Below, one piece after another: positions 9,716-17,026 of a stretch of 45,906 nucleotides of DNA; position 1 is the stretch's first letter; each line of letters opens with the position of its first letter. The notes below the pieces were generated by a model. It did not search any database and was not told the origin of the DNA. It saw only the letters and a program-made list of their open reading frames with translations. The stretch is from Candidatus Poseidoniaceae archaeon. GTDB lineage: Archaea > Thermoplasmatota > Poseidoniia > Poseidoniales > Poseidoniaceae. The translations under genes were made by a program, and so were the position numbers. Where the stretch lies: assembly GCA_028353405.1 (NCBI GenBank), contig JAOMOG010000011.1, positions 1 to 45,906 of the forward strand, in the 5' to 3' direction.

Positions 9716-10411
9716 TTAGGAATGTGTTGCAGATTGGTGGATTCCTGTTATTGTTGAATTCGCAGCAACCATACTATTTGGCCCCAGCACAACACCTGGA
9801 TTGGTTACACTATTGCATCCAAGTTGGCAACCTTCACCCAAAATAGCGCCGAACTTTCGCAATCCAGTTCCTATCCTTTCACCGTTTAATCGCGTGAATA
9901 CTTCACCGCCATCATTTCTAAGATTACTTAATTTTACACCAGCGCCCAGATTAACAGAGCTACCTAAGATTGAATCTCCGACATAATTGAAATGTGGTGC
10001 CTTAGCACCAGGCAATAGAATTGAATGTTTTACTTCAGAACAATGTCCAACGACTGCATCGCGACAAATCCACGAGTTTTGTCGAATGTAAGCACCATGA
10101 CGAATTTGCACATTAGCCCCAATATAGCAAGGGCCAATTATATGGGTTCCAGATTCAATAATGGCGCTTGGTTCAATGAAAATTACACCATTGGAATCAT
10201 CAAATGTTGCCGAACATTCACTTAAATCAAGGCTCTCCTGCTCATTACAACGGCTTAGTAATTCCAGCAATTGAGTTTTCAAACAGAGTTCTCCACTCGG
10301 TTCAAGAATATGCCAAACCGGCTGGTATTGGGAAAAGAATGGAGTTGTTTTTTCCGACTCATCCAGACTTGGAAAAAGTACCTTGGCCGTAGTAACATCA
10401 GGCCATTGCAT
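9716..10411 (-). CDS. GlmU C-terminal-like acetyltransferase (left-handed beta-helix)
   Basis: The 231-residue protein is dominated by hexapeptide repeats, from about residue 74 (GVIFIEPSAIIESGTHIIGP) to the C-terminus, forming a left-handed beta-helix. GHCSEVKHSILLPGAKAPHF followed by NYVGDSILG (122-149) matches the active-site turn of the GlmU acetyltransferase domain, where the His of the HxxYxGD motif is catalytic; here it is His140. The N-terminal 70 residues are too short for a nucleotidyltransferase fold. It probably acetylates glucosamine-1-P to GlcNAc-1-P from acetyl-CoA, using the product of the next gene, glmM. The uridylyltransferase for the last step is not in this window. Acetylation of a different amino-sugar phosphate cannot be ruled out. 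Confidence 0.82.
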   Translation of the reverse strand: MQWPDVTTAKVLFPSLDESEKTTPFFSQYQPVWHILEPSGELCLKTQLLELLSRCNEQESLDLSECSATFDDSNGVIFIEPSAIIESGTHIIGPCYIGANVQIRHGAYIRQNSWICRDAVVGHCSEVKHSILLPGAKAPHFNYVGDSILGSSVNLGAGVKLSNLRNDGGEVFTRLNGERIGTGLRKFGAILGEGCQLGCNSVTNPGVVLGPNSMVAANSTITGIHQSATHS

Positions 10412-10449
10412 AAGCAGCCCTAAGGGTTAATCTTCAAAGAACTTGGTAT

Positions 10450-10704
10450 TCAAACAGCCGCCAAGTGATAGATTCTCTTTCCTGTACTATTGTCTAACTT
10501 GAATCCGACTATATTTGCTAAATATCTCGGAATGAATAGGCCAATTTTACGAGTGGTCAATCCATGGTTCCGCATTCTTCTTTCATTTGAAAGGAAACTG
10601 ACAATATCAGCAGCACAACATCCTGGTGAATCACCAACATATTCTATGATCTCAAGTTTTAATCGATTTAACCTCGCAGCCTTTTGTGAACCTTTTCCTC
10701 TCAT
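10450..10704 (-). CDS. Small putative winged-helix DNA-binding protein
   Basis: An 84-residue basic protein starting MRGKGSQKAARLNRLKLEII. It has a predicted helix, then GCCAADIVSFLSNERRMRNH (helix-turn), then LTTRKIGLFIPRYLANIVGF as a likely recognition helix, and a short GKRIYHL strand that fits a winged-helix wing. It is probably a transcription regulator. A longer frame reaches 10773, but that start would lie 3 bp from the divergent gene's first ATG. The ATG at 10704 has an AATATACT TATA-like box (10733-10740) about 30 nt upstream, which fits a nearly leaderless transcript. The target is unknown; the divergent PLC-like lipoprotein is an obvious candidate. Confidence 0.65.
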   Translation of the reverse strand: MRGKGSQKAARLNRLKLEIIEYVGDSPGCCAADIVSFLSNERRMRNHGLTTRKIGLFIPRYLANIVGFKLDNSTGKRIYHLAAV

Positions 10705-10732
10705 CTTAATCAATATATATTGTGTTACTGAT

Positions 10733-10740
10733 AGTATATT
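10733..10740 (-). promoter_or_regulatory. TATA-like box for the small HTH gene
   Basis: AATATACT on the minus strand is centred about 32 nt before the ATG at 10704, giving a leader of only a few nt. The spacing supports the short start of the gene. Confidence 0.45.
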
Positions 10741-10777
10741 ATCAAAGCAAGGGTATGCCATGGGCTCCCCCAAAAAA

Positions 10778-10786
10778 TGTATACTA
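10778..10786 (+). promoter_or_regulatory. TATA-like box for the PLC-like lipoprotein gene
   Basis: TGTATACTA is centred near 10782, placing transcription near 10808. That rules against the first in-frame ATG at 10777, which overlaps the box, and favours ATG 10810 (leaderless) or 10825. Confidence 0.45.
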
Positions 10787-10824
10787 CCGACGCATTGATG
10801 CTCTCTTGCATGTTGGCAACTTAC

Positions 10825-11778
10825 ATGCGAAAAGGTCTATTGGCAGTAGTCGTGACCTTCATTATGATTTTTTCAGGTTGTCTTGCGCCGACAGTTGACA
10901 CTCTTTCTATGAACCAATCACAAGAGCCAGAACTCCCTTCTGAACCTTGTAATGGTTTACTGATTCTTTGCTTACGAACTTATGACAATGTGACATTTCC
11001 AGAAACGCATAACGCCTTTTCAACCCACCAAGATGGAATTTACTATCCAGCCAGCAATCATCAAACCGGACTTGATGCGCAATGGAATGCTGGAATGAGG
11101 GCTTTCATGATAGACACGCATTACGAGAATCTCGGCGATGAACGCGTTGAAACAGTTCGATTATGTCATGGAGATGACGATAGAGGATTCAGTCCTTGCA
11201 CCTATGGTAATGTTGATTCGGTAAATTGGCTAACCAACTTACGCGATAAAATGGAACAGAATCCTCGCGATATCGTCACCCTTTTGGTTGAAAATTATGT
11301 TCAAGTTGAACATCTTAAAGCGGTGTTTGAACTTTCACAATTATATGAGAAAGCTTTCATCCACGAAGCGAATAGCACTTGGCCAACATTGCAGGAATTG
11401 ATTGAACAAAACACTACTTTAGTTATCTTTTGGGAACAGGGTGGAGATGATTCACACCCCTGGATTCATGATTTCCTAACACATAGTTGGACGACCAATT
11501 ATGCTGAAGAAAATACTGAAGATATGAATTGCGATCTCTTACGCGGCGATATTGAACAAGAAGTTTACCACATGAATAACTGGTTGAGAGGCCCCTTAGG
11601 ATTATCTGACCCCTTGCGCGGAGATGAAGCAAACGATGTTGATTTCCTTATTGAAAGGGCTAAAGAGTGTTGGCAACAACATGGCAAACGACCAACTTTT
11701 ATCGCGGTTGACTGGTGGGAAGACGGCGACGTTGTAGCAGCGGCTAAAGCAATCAATGAACTTGAAGATTGGCAATAA
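10825..11778 (+). CDS. PI-PLC-like phosphodiesterase lipoprotein
   Basis: The 317-residue precursor begins MRKGLLAVVVTFIMIFSGC, a signal peptide with lipobox FSGC, so it is likely lipid-anchored outside the cell. The mature part resembles the PLC-like phosphodiesterase (PI-PLC X) barrel: TFPETHNAFS carries the first catalytic-type His (His62), MRAFMIDTHYE the metal/acid region, and VRLCHG the second His (His115); IVTLLVENYV and FIAVDWWEDGD match later barrel strands. In the family the two His residues cleave phosphodiester head groups. The substrate here could be archaeal inositol phospholipids or a surface glycolipid (inference). In-frame ATGs at 10777, 10798 and 10810 are upstream; promoter position favours 10810 or 10825. 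Confidence 0.8.
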   Translation: MRKGLLAVVVTFIMIFSGCLAPTVDTLSMNQSQEPELPSEPCNGLLILCLRTYDNVTFPETHNAFSTHQDGIYYPASNHQTGLDAQWNAGMRAFMIDTHYENLGDERVETVRLCHGDDDRGFSPCTYGNVDSVNWLTNLRDKMEQNPRDIVTLLVENYVQVEHLKAVFELSQLYEKAFIHEANSTWPTLQELIEQNTTLVIFWEQGGDDSHPWIHDFLTHSWTTNYAEENTEDMNCDLLRGDIEQEVYHMNNWLRGPLGLSDPLRGDEANDVDFLIERAKECWQQHGKRPTFIAVDWWEDGDVVAAAKAINELEDWQ

Positions 11779-11787
11779 GGAAAGTCA

Positions 11788-12576
11788 TCAAAGGGGTGCA
11801 GTCATGCTCCACATTGTGGTCGGTTTATGCCAATCTCGTAATTGATCAGTCTCAAGGCGTAATTGTAGGCCTTCACCGTTTTCAATATCCATGCTCAATA
11901 ACTCAAAAGGCACGTTGAGTTCGTTAACTCGAAATGTATCATCAAAAAGCACCTCTTGCCCGATTACCGAACCATCAATGGTGCGTTCAAGGATAATACG
12001 AACGTGACATTCTTGTAACGGATTCCGCAGAGTGCATGACTCACTACTTCCATCATGCTCCACAGTCACCACACCTTCGTAGGAAATAGTACCCGCTGAA
12101 GGAATGAGGTCAACAATAGTAGATTTTGCAGTGGGTGCGCAGACACACTCCATGTTATCTGACTCAACAGTAGCTTTTCTTTCCACCGTAATTTCAATGG
12201 TAGCAACTTCAATGGAATCAACCGAAGTTGATGTTGCAGTTACCGTATAATAGCCGGGTTGTGCAAAAGCATGTGATATAGTCATTCCAGTCCCAGAAGT
12301 TCCATCGCCGAAATCCCATGTCACAACATCTCCAGCGTAGTTAGTTTCAAACAAGAATTCGTGAAGTCGTTCAGTGATGGAATCTTCTTCATCATTATCA
12401 CCTTCATCAATTTCAACGAGAGTATAATCGTTGATTCCGTAAACAATAGGTGCTTCAACAGAAAAGAGTTCTGCCGAAGATGAAACTAATGGATTGAAGG
12501 ACATAAGCACTGCTCCAGTTGCTGCACTAAGGGTCAAAAGAAAGACAAGAGTTGCTGCGGATAGGGAGTACTTCAT
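11788..12576 (-). CDS. Secreted PKD-domain protein
   Basis: A 262-residue protein with an N-terminal signal or anchor helix (about residues 5-30, LVFLLTLSAATGAVLMSF). It has an acidic linker (EIDEGDNDEEDS) and one PKD domain, recognised by VTWDFGDGTSGTG (residues 85-97) and HAFAQPGYYTVTAT, an Ig-like fold common on archaeal surface proteins. The C-terminal 130 residues hold two cysteine pairs (ECVC, and SCTLRNPLQEC) and further beta strands with no family I recognise. It ends 9 bp from the convergent PLC-like gene. Probably an envelope protein; partner unknown. Confidence 0.8.
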   Translation of the reverse strand: MKYSLSAATLVFLLTLSAATGAVLMSFNPLVSSSAELFSVEAPIVYGINDYTLVEIDEGDNDEEDSITERLHEFLFETNYAGDVVTWDFGDGTSGTGMTISHAFAQPGYYTVTATSTSVDSIEVATIEITVERKATVESDNMECVCAPTAKSTIVDLIPSAGTISYEGVVTVEHDGSSESCTLRNPLQECHVRIILERTIDGSVIGQEVLFDDTFRVNELNVPFELLSMDIENGEGLQLRLETDQLRDWHKPTTMWSMTAPL

Positions 12577-12675
12577 GCCCCTAAACTAATGGGTCTGCTT
12601 TTGAACATCTGTTTCTTTCAACACCTTGAAAGTCTTTGATAACAACTCAAATACAATGCAGCATCCATAAACAGA

Positions 12676-12684
12676 GGTATAAAT
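12676..12684 (+). promoter_or_regulatory. TATA box of the SDR gene (leaderless)
   Basis: GGTATAAAT has its centre 27-28 nt before the ATG at 12708, the spacing expected when transcription starts at the start codon itself. This decides the start over the upstream in-frame ATG at 12636. Confidence 0.7.
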
Positions 12685-12707
12685 GCCAAAGCAATGATTT
12701 ACTCTTC

Positions 12708-13439
12708 ATGCCAGCCTCATACCTCATCGTCGGCGGAAGTAGCGATATCGCTCTTATTCTTGCCAAAAGACTACTCAAAGCTCAACACAATGTCACAGTT
12801 CTTGCTAGAGATATTGATAGGTGCTCCGAAATCGAAGCATTGGGGGCAGTAATCATTCAAGGTGATGCTTTGGATCCCTTGGCAGTGTCAACGGCAGTTC
12901 AGGTCACAAAAGAGCGTGGAGATGAATCTATAGCAGGAGTTGCCCATTTGGTTGGTTCATTACTAATCCGACCCCCTCACGCAGTCAAAATTGACGCTTT
13001 CAATGAAGTGATTCACACAAACCTTTCAACCGCTTTCTTAACACTTTCAACTGCCAGTAAGGTGATGCTTCGTTCAGGAGGGGGGCGTTTAGTGTTCATC
13101 TCTAGCGTTGCAGCAAGTCTCGGCCTTGTGAATCATGAAGCAATCGCTGCCGCAAAAGGTGGAATTGAATCAATGGTTCGTTCTGCAGCAGCAACATACA
13201 GTCAACGCAACATACGCGTTAACGCTATAGCACCAGGTTTGACCGAAACTCGACTGGCAGAAGCCATCCTCAAATCCGATGCAACCAGGGAAGCGGCGGT
13301 TGGAATGATTCCATCAAAAAGAATAAACCAACCTGATGAAATTGCATCAACTGTTGAATGGTTATTGTGTGGTGCTCCAGATAATATTACTGGACAGGTG
13401 CTGCATTTGGACGGAGGAATGTCCAATCTTCGTAATTGA
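12708..13439 (+). CDS. Short-chain dehydrogenase/reductase with altered active site
   Basis: A 243-residue classical-SDR-length Rossmann protein. The cofactor loop reads VGGSSDIA, in place of TGxxxGIG. HLVGSL, NLSTAFLTLSTAS and VFISSVAAS follow as usual, and NIRVNAIAPGLTETRL plus the terminal GQVLHLDGG motif confirm the family. The catalytic segment reads NHEAIAAAKGG: Lys is kept, and the Ser of ISS lies 13 residues before the expected Tyr position, but that Tyr is Ile. It may reduce or oxidise a substrate by a different route, or act as a non-catalytic or binding member. The start at 12708 is set by the TATA box. No operon partner; substrate unknown. Confidence 0.88.
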   Translation: MPASYLIVGGSSDIALILAKRLLKAQHNVTVLARDIDRCSEIEALGAVIIQGDALDPLAVSTAVQVTKERGDESIAGVAHLVGSLLIRPPHAVKIDAFNEVIHTNLSTAFLTLSTASKVMLRSGGGRLVFISSVAASLGLVNHEAIAAAKGGIESMVRSAAATYSQRNIRVNAIAPGLTETRLAEAILKSDATREAAVGMIPSKRINQPDEIASTVEWLLCGAPDNITGQVLHLDGGMSNLRN

Positions 13440-13622
13440 GATTTCGCCACTCATAATAGTGAAAACAGGGTCTAAAGATGCGGAAAATCGTTCACTAGGA
13501 ATGGCTTCACAAACTATATCCGAACTACAAATTAGTTCACTAATGAGTGATTAAATAATCCATTGGAACAAACAGTAGTTTAAGTGTGAAATCATATTTC
13601 ATTGGGCTAAGGTGGAAAAATT

Positions 13623-13799
13623 ATGAGTGGACAATTAGCAAAATTTGGATTAATGGCAAGTATGTTTTCAGTAGTAGGATCTCTGTACATATACTTCATT
13701 GGCGGCAACACAGACTTGGGGATATTTGTGGGTCTTTGGGCCCCTACACTAATTCTAGCAACCAAAGAAATAGAAGAATGGATGGAAAACAAATCCTAA
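13623..13799 (+). CDS. 58-aa two-helix membrane protein
   Basis: A short frame beginning MSGQLAKFGLMASMF. GGTGG (13611-13615) lies 7 nt before the ATG and serves as ribosome site. Two hydrophobic segments, about residues 8-26 and 32-46, are separated by a short polar turn (GGNTD), with an acidic, probably cytoplasmic tail (KEIEEWMENKS). The composition and ribosome site argue for a real gene. It precedes the GNAT gene at 13864 on the same strand by 64 nt. Function unknown; it could be a small subunit or regulator of a membrane complex. Confidence 0.7.
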   Translation: MSGQLAKFGLMASMFSVVGSLYIYFIGGNTDLGIFVGLWAPTLILATKEIEEWMENKS

Positions 13800-13863
13800 G
13801 TTTACTTCTAACAACAGCTCGGTTGAAAACAAACTTATCAACTGAAGTCATTGAGCAGTAACT

Positions 13864-14340
13864 ATGCAATTGCGTGAACTTAGTAGTCATGACATTCCTT
13901 TGATTTGGGAAATCAATGAACAAGGATTGCCTGGAACGGGTAAAGTTTCACAGCAAGAAATAGTCGAATTACTCCGTATTGCTGAATTGACAATTGGGGC
14001 TTTTGACGGTGAACAATTGCTTGGATTTGTGATATGTTTTCTTCCAAGAACCGATTACGCAAGTCTCAATTATGCTTGGTTCAATCAACGCTACCAAGAT
14101 TTTCTCTATGTAGACCGGATTGCAGTTTCAGAGAATCATAGAAACCGAACAATCGGTTCACTTCTCTATCAAGAAGTAATATCTTATGCTAAACAATACA
14201 ATTACCCAATAGCTGCAGAAGTTAGTCTAAATCCACCAAATCCTGGCTCAATGAGATTCCATTACCGATTTGATTTTGCAGAAATCGGAGTTCTTAATCA
14301 TCAAAATAAATCGGTAACAATGATGATGCGCGATTGCTGA
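13864..14340 (+). CDS. GNAT family N-acetyltransferase
   Basis: A 158-residue protein. LRELSSHDIPLIWEIN at the start and IGAFDGEQLLGFVICF fit GNAT beta strands 1-3. YVDRIAVSENHRNRTIGSLL (about 81-100) is motif A with the acetyl-CoA pyrophosphate loop (R-N-R-T-I-G, usually Q/RxxGxG/A). AAEVSLNPPNPGSMRFHYRF matches motif B, with an N-P-x-S/A-x-x-F/Y feature. It transfers an acetyl group to an amine; the acceptor cannot be read from sequence. It ends 12 bp from the convergent deacetylase gene. Confidence 0.88.
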   Translation: MQLRELSSHDIPLIWEINEQGLPGTGKVSQQEIVELLRIAELTIGAFDGEQLLGFVICFLPRTDYASLNYAWFNQRYQDFLYVDRIAVSENHRNRTIGSLLYQEVISYAKQYNYPIAAEVSLNPPNPGSMRFHYRFDFAEIGVLNHQNKSVTMMMRDC

Positions 14341-14352
14341 TAAATACCATAC

Positions 14353-15138
14353 CTATTGCAAAGGCGGAGACCACGTTGCTTGACTTCTTGAGTGATCTAA
14401 TAGATGCCAATACAGTGCAGTAATCTGCTTATTAGATTTCAAACATTCATCTAAACAATCTACAACTGGAGAATTCCTCCATTCTCGCTTAGCAATTGTT
14501 TTCAAGATTGGAATATGCAGAGCGGGTCCGTTTATTGGCAATGACCATTTTGTTTTCCAAGCAATTTCTCGGATTCCATTTTGTTTCATAGAGTCGATGA
14601 CCTTTGACCACGATTTATCTTTACCTGTCTTTCTTTTTAGTAACCAACTCGGATTGACTGATGAATCCACTTCAAATCCGTTTTTTGCTAATATCGGCGC
14701 CATCCAAGGCGCAATATATCCTGCAGGAGCGCGAAACCATGGGCGCAAATTAGGCCCGCAGTATTGCTGCAAAATTCTATTGGATTCAATTAAGGCTTGT
14801 TCAAATCCTGTAACATCTTCAGGCCAAGCAGACCAACTGCGATGGCTCAAACCATGGTTGCCAATTGTGATTCGCTGGGGATATTGTGAGATAATTGCTT
14901 GCAACCAAGTTGTGAAAGTTGGGTTTTCAAATAAATCTGCGATGATAAAAAAAGTCACTGGATAGTCATTCGAGTTTAACCACTTTTCAAGAGCGACCAT
15001 GCCTCTTTGGAAGTCACCGGATAACTCTTTTCCGACTGAAGTTTGGTGAGGTTTTTTCGAACGAGTTGGGTGACCTGAATACTTTGGCAGATGCCTAAGG
15101 TCATCAAAATCAATACTGATCCAAGTAGAGCCGGACAT
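14353..15138 (-). CDS. Polysaccharide deacetylase-like (NodB homology) protein
   Basis: A 261-residue NodB-fold protein. SIDFDD (8-13) is motif 1 with the catalytic Asp and metal-site Asp. GNHGLSHRSW supplies the metal-binding HxxxH pair (His95, His99), RAPAGY (136-141) is motif 3, and DSSVNPSW resembles motif 4. It has no signal peptide, so a cytoplasmic sugar-precursor or small-molecule amide substrate fits better than cell-wall chitin. I chose the ATG at 15138 because GGTGA, overlapping the stop of the preceding GNAT gene, lies 7 nt upstream; upstream Met codons fall inside that gene. Transcribed with the GNAT gene at 15146-15712. Confidence 0.85.
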   Translation of the reverse strand: MSGSTWISIDFDDLRHLPKYSGHPTRSKKPHQTSVGKELSGDFQRGMVALEKWLNSNDYPVTFFIIADLFENPTFTTWLQAIISQYPQRITIGNHGLSHRSWSAWPEDVTGFEQALIESNRILQQYCGPNLRPWFRAPAGYIAPWMAPILAKNGFEVDSSVNPSWLLKRKTGKDKSWSKVIDSMKQNGIREIAWKTKWSLPINGPALHIPILKTIAKREWRNSPVVDCLDECLKSNKQITALYWHLLDHSRSQATWSPPLQ

Positions 15139-15145
15139 TTTCAAT

Positions 15146-15712
15146 TCACCCATTTCGAGGTAAATCAATCAAATACACTTTGTGAGGAATAGTACGTCCA
15201 AATAATTCAACTCCAACAAAGTCTTCAAGGGTTTGGCCATTCCAATTCAAACAGATTTTCTCCGCGGTTGCTAGTCCTGCATCATTATGTGGGTGAACTG
15301 CAACTTCAATTCTAAAGTTTCCTCCTCTGCCTTCTAACCAAGATAATATTGAATCCACACTTCGTATTGCAATTCCTTTATTTCGAAAAGAAGGTTTTAC
15401 CCAGTATCCTAAATTATAATGGGAACTAGCGAATTGTAATTCATCACCAACTCCAACCATGCCAGCAAAAGTTCCGGCGTTATCATGAATAGACCAAAAG
15501 TGTAATCGGTCTTCATCCGAGGCAGTTTCAATATCAAAAAGCATGTCTGATAATTGGTGATTGATATCCTTTCTCATATCTATCCAAGGCAAGGCTGACA
15601 ATGCAGAATCAGGGTCTTCGTTAAACGCTTCAATTACGCTTGAAAGGATGGCTTTGTTGGCTGGGCGCAGATTATATTCGCCCGCGATTGACAGTTGGGG
15701 TGTCGTCGTCAT
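15146..15712 (-). CDS. RimJ/RimL-type GNAT acetyltransferase
   Basis: A 188-residue protein with the RimL-like core YNLGYWVKPSFRNKGIAIRS (about 99-118), followed by FRIEVAVHPHNDAGLATAEK, where an Asn/Asp and following helix are typical of motif B. FWSIHDNAGTFAGMVGVGDE forms the preceding strands. It acetylates an N-terminal amino group or a small molecule. First gene of a two-gene unit with the deacetylase, whose ribosome site overlaps its stop. An acetylase/deacetylase pair acting on the same amino-sugar class is possible (inference). Confidence 0.85.
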   Translation of the reverse strand: MTTTPQLSIAGEYNLRPANKAILSSVIEAFNEDPDSALSALPWIDMRKDINHQLSDMLFDIETASDEDRLHFWSIHDNAGTFAGMVGVGDELQFASSHYNLGYWVKPSFRNKGIAIRSVDSILSWLEGRGGNFRIEVAVHPHNDAGLATAEKICLNWNGQTLEDFVGVELFGRTIPHKVYLIDLPRNG

Positions 15713-15727
15713 ACCTCGCCCTCAACT

Positions 15728-16912
15728 TCACAGACGGGCTAGGGCTGATGAAACATACTCATCGTTTGGATAGGTTCTTTGAGCCATTGCAAGTGTCCAT
15801 TGTAGGTGTTCCTTGCGCCCCAAATAAGTCATAACAATGCCAATATGTAGCAACATGTCAAGGTTTTCTGAAAGATGAGGTCCCAAATTATCAAGAGTTT
15901 CAGCAGCATCTTTCAAATTTCCAGATTTAACTTGCTCAAGAGCGGAAACAACTTCCCTGTATACTTGTGCTGCACTCCACGCATCCTTGGCAGGCCATGG
16001 CCAAATTCGCCCATTCATTTGAGGAATAGGCGCTGGCTTTTCAGTTACTTGTTCTACAACTTCTTCTTTCTTTTCTTCTTCAACCGATAGTTCAGGAGTT
16101 GTTGCTTGAACAGATGGAGTTGATACGGTTGCGCTGACTGCAAATGGTAAGCTTGGTTTAGGTATTGCTTTTGGAATTGGAGCAGGTATTGTTTTTGGAA
16201 TTGGAGCAGGTATTGCTTTTGGAATAGGAGCAGGTATTGCTTTTGGAATTGGAGCTGGCAAAGGTGCAGGAATTGGTTTGCTAGTAGGGCGAGGCTGGTG
16301 CATGGCTGAAGCGAGCCCGCCTTTACTTGGCAACATATCTGGAATATCTGGGATATCAGGCGTCATTGCTACAGAAGATTTAGGACCAACAGAACCCAAT
16401 AGATCATCATCAGTTTCTGCCTTTACCATCGGAGAGTATAGATTGCCCAATCCAGAATGAACAGGTTCGGGGACATCTTGCAGTGGGTCATATTCATCCA
16501 ATTCAAAATTACTAGGTGTTGCTGGAGCATCGCTAACTTGTAATCGAACCTCTTCAGGTTTGACGTAATCAATAGTTTGAGCAAGTGTTGGGCCGGCACC
16601 GCCAATGAATTCAAACGAATCATCTTCGTTAGCGGTTTCATATTGACTGATTTCAACCGCTGCATCTTCAAGTGTTAATATTGCTTCAACCGCATATTCT
16701 TCTTCATCAGGACTTTCCAAGTCAGCTGATAGTAATAGTGACATTAACTCGTTGCCACTGGTTGAAGGAGCGGCAGTTGGTTGATCTCTCGCACTCGCAG
16801 CAAAAACATAGTAGCATTGAGAGCACGATTCAGCATTCTCTTGATTGACAAATTCGCAGTATGGACAAGCATTATCGTCATCGCCGCTAGACTTGTTGCG
16901 CCTCCCGAACAT
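15728..16912 (-). CDS. Zinc-ribbon protein with proline repeats and TPR-like tail
   Basis: A 394-residue protein starting MFGRRNKSSGDDDNACPYC. A zinc ribbon of the form CxxC-x10-CxxC lies near residues 16-33. An acidic, disordered middle (about 50-220) follows, then a Pro/Ala/Lys/Ile repeat (APIPKAIP units, about 218-252), an acidic linker, and a C-terminal helical region (about 305-394) ending MTYLGRKEHLQWTLAMAQRT, which looks like one or two TPR-type helical hairpins. The ATG at 16912 has GGGGAG 5 nt upstream; a longer frame to 16975 is less likely. It is probably a cytoplasmic scaffold. The gene is divergent from the SF1 helicase. Confidence 0.8.
   Translation of the reverse strand: MFGRRNKSSGDDDNACPYCEFVNQENAESCSQCYYVFAASARDQPTAAPSTSGNELMSLLLSADLESPDEEEYAVEAILTLEDAAVEISQYETANEDDSFEFIGGAGPTLAQTIDYVKPEEVRLQVSDAPATPSNFELDEYDPLQDVPEPVHSGLGNLYSPMVKAETDDDLLGSVGPKSSVAMTPDIPDIPDMLPSKGGLASAMHQPRPTSKPIPAPLPAPIPKAIPAPIPKAIPAPIPKTIPAPIPKAIPKPSLPFAVSATVSTPSVQATTPELSVEEEKKEEVVEQVTEKPAPIPQMNGRIWPWPAKDAWSAAQVYREVVSALEQVKSGNLKDAAETLDNLGPHLSENLDMLLHIGIVMTYLGRKEHLQWTLAMAQRTYPNDEYVSSALARL
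16161..16256 (-). repeat. Four tandem 24-bp repeats inside the zinc-ribbon gene
   Basis: Four head-to-tail copies of a 24-bp unit (GGTATTGCTTTTGGAATTGG + AGCA on the plus strand) differ at single positions. Each encodes the octapeptide APIPKAIP on the minus strand. The near-identity suggests recent slippage expansion. Confidence 0.9.
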
Positions 16913-17026
16913 ACTACTCCCCAATCTTCGCCCTCTCAGTTCCCGTTTAAGACATAGGGTACGATGATTAAACAAAACATCAAAAAAGAGGCATATTATG
17001 ATGAGGTATAATGCTTCGCAGTAATT

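Noticed and set aside
10450-10773. Longer start for the small HTH gene at 10773
   Set aside because: It would leave 3 bp to the first ATG of the divergent gene and remove the promoter; the ATG at 10704 fits the TATA position.
13586-13861. 91-residue plus-strand frame
   Set aside because: It overlaps the 58-aa membrane protein in another frame and lacks a ribosome site; the smaller gene explains the region better.
16161-16256. Short direct repeats considered as a CRISPR array
   Set aside because: The units are contiguous, without spacers, and encode an in-frame proline repeat.
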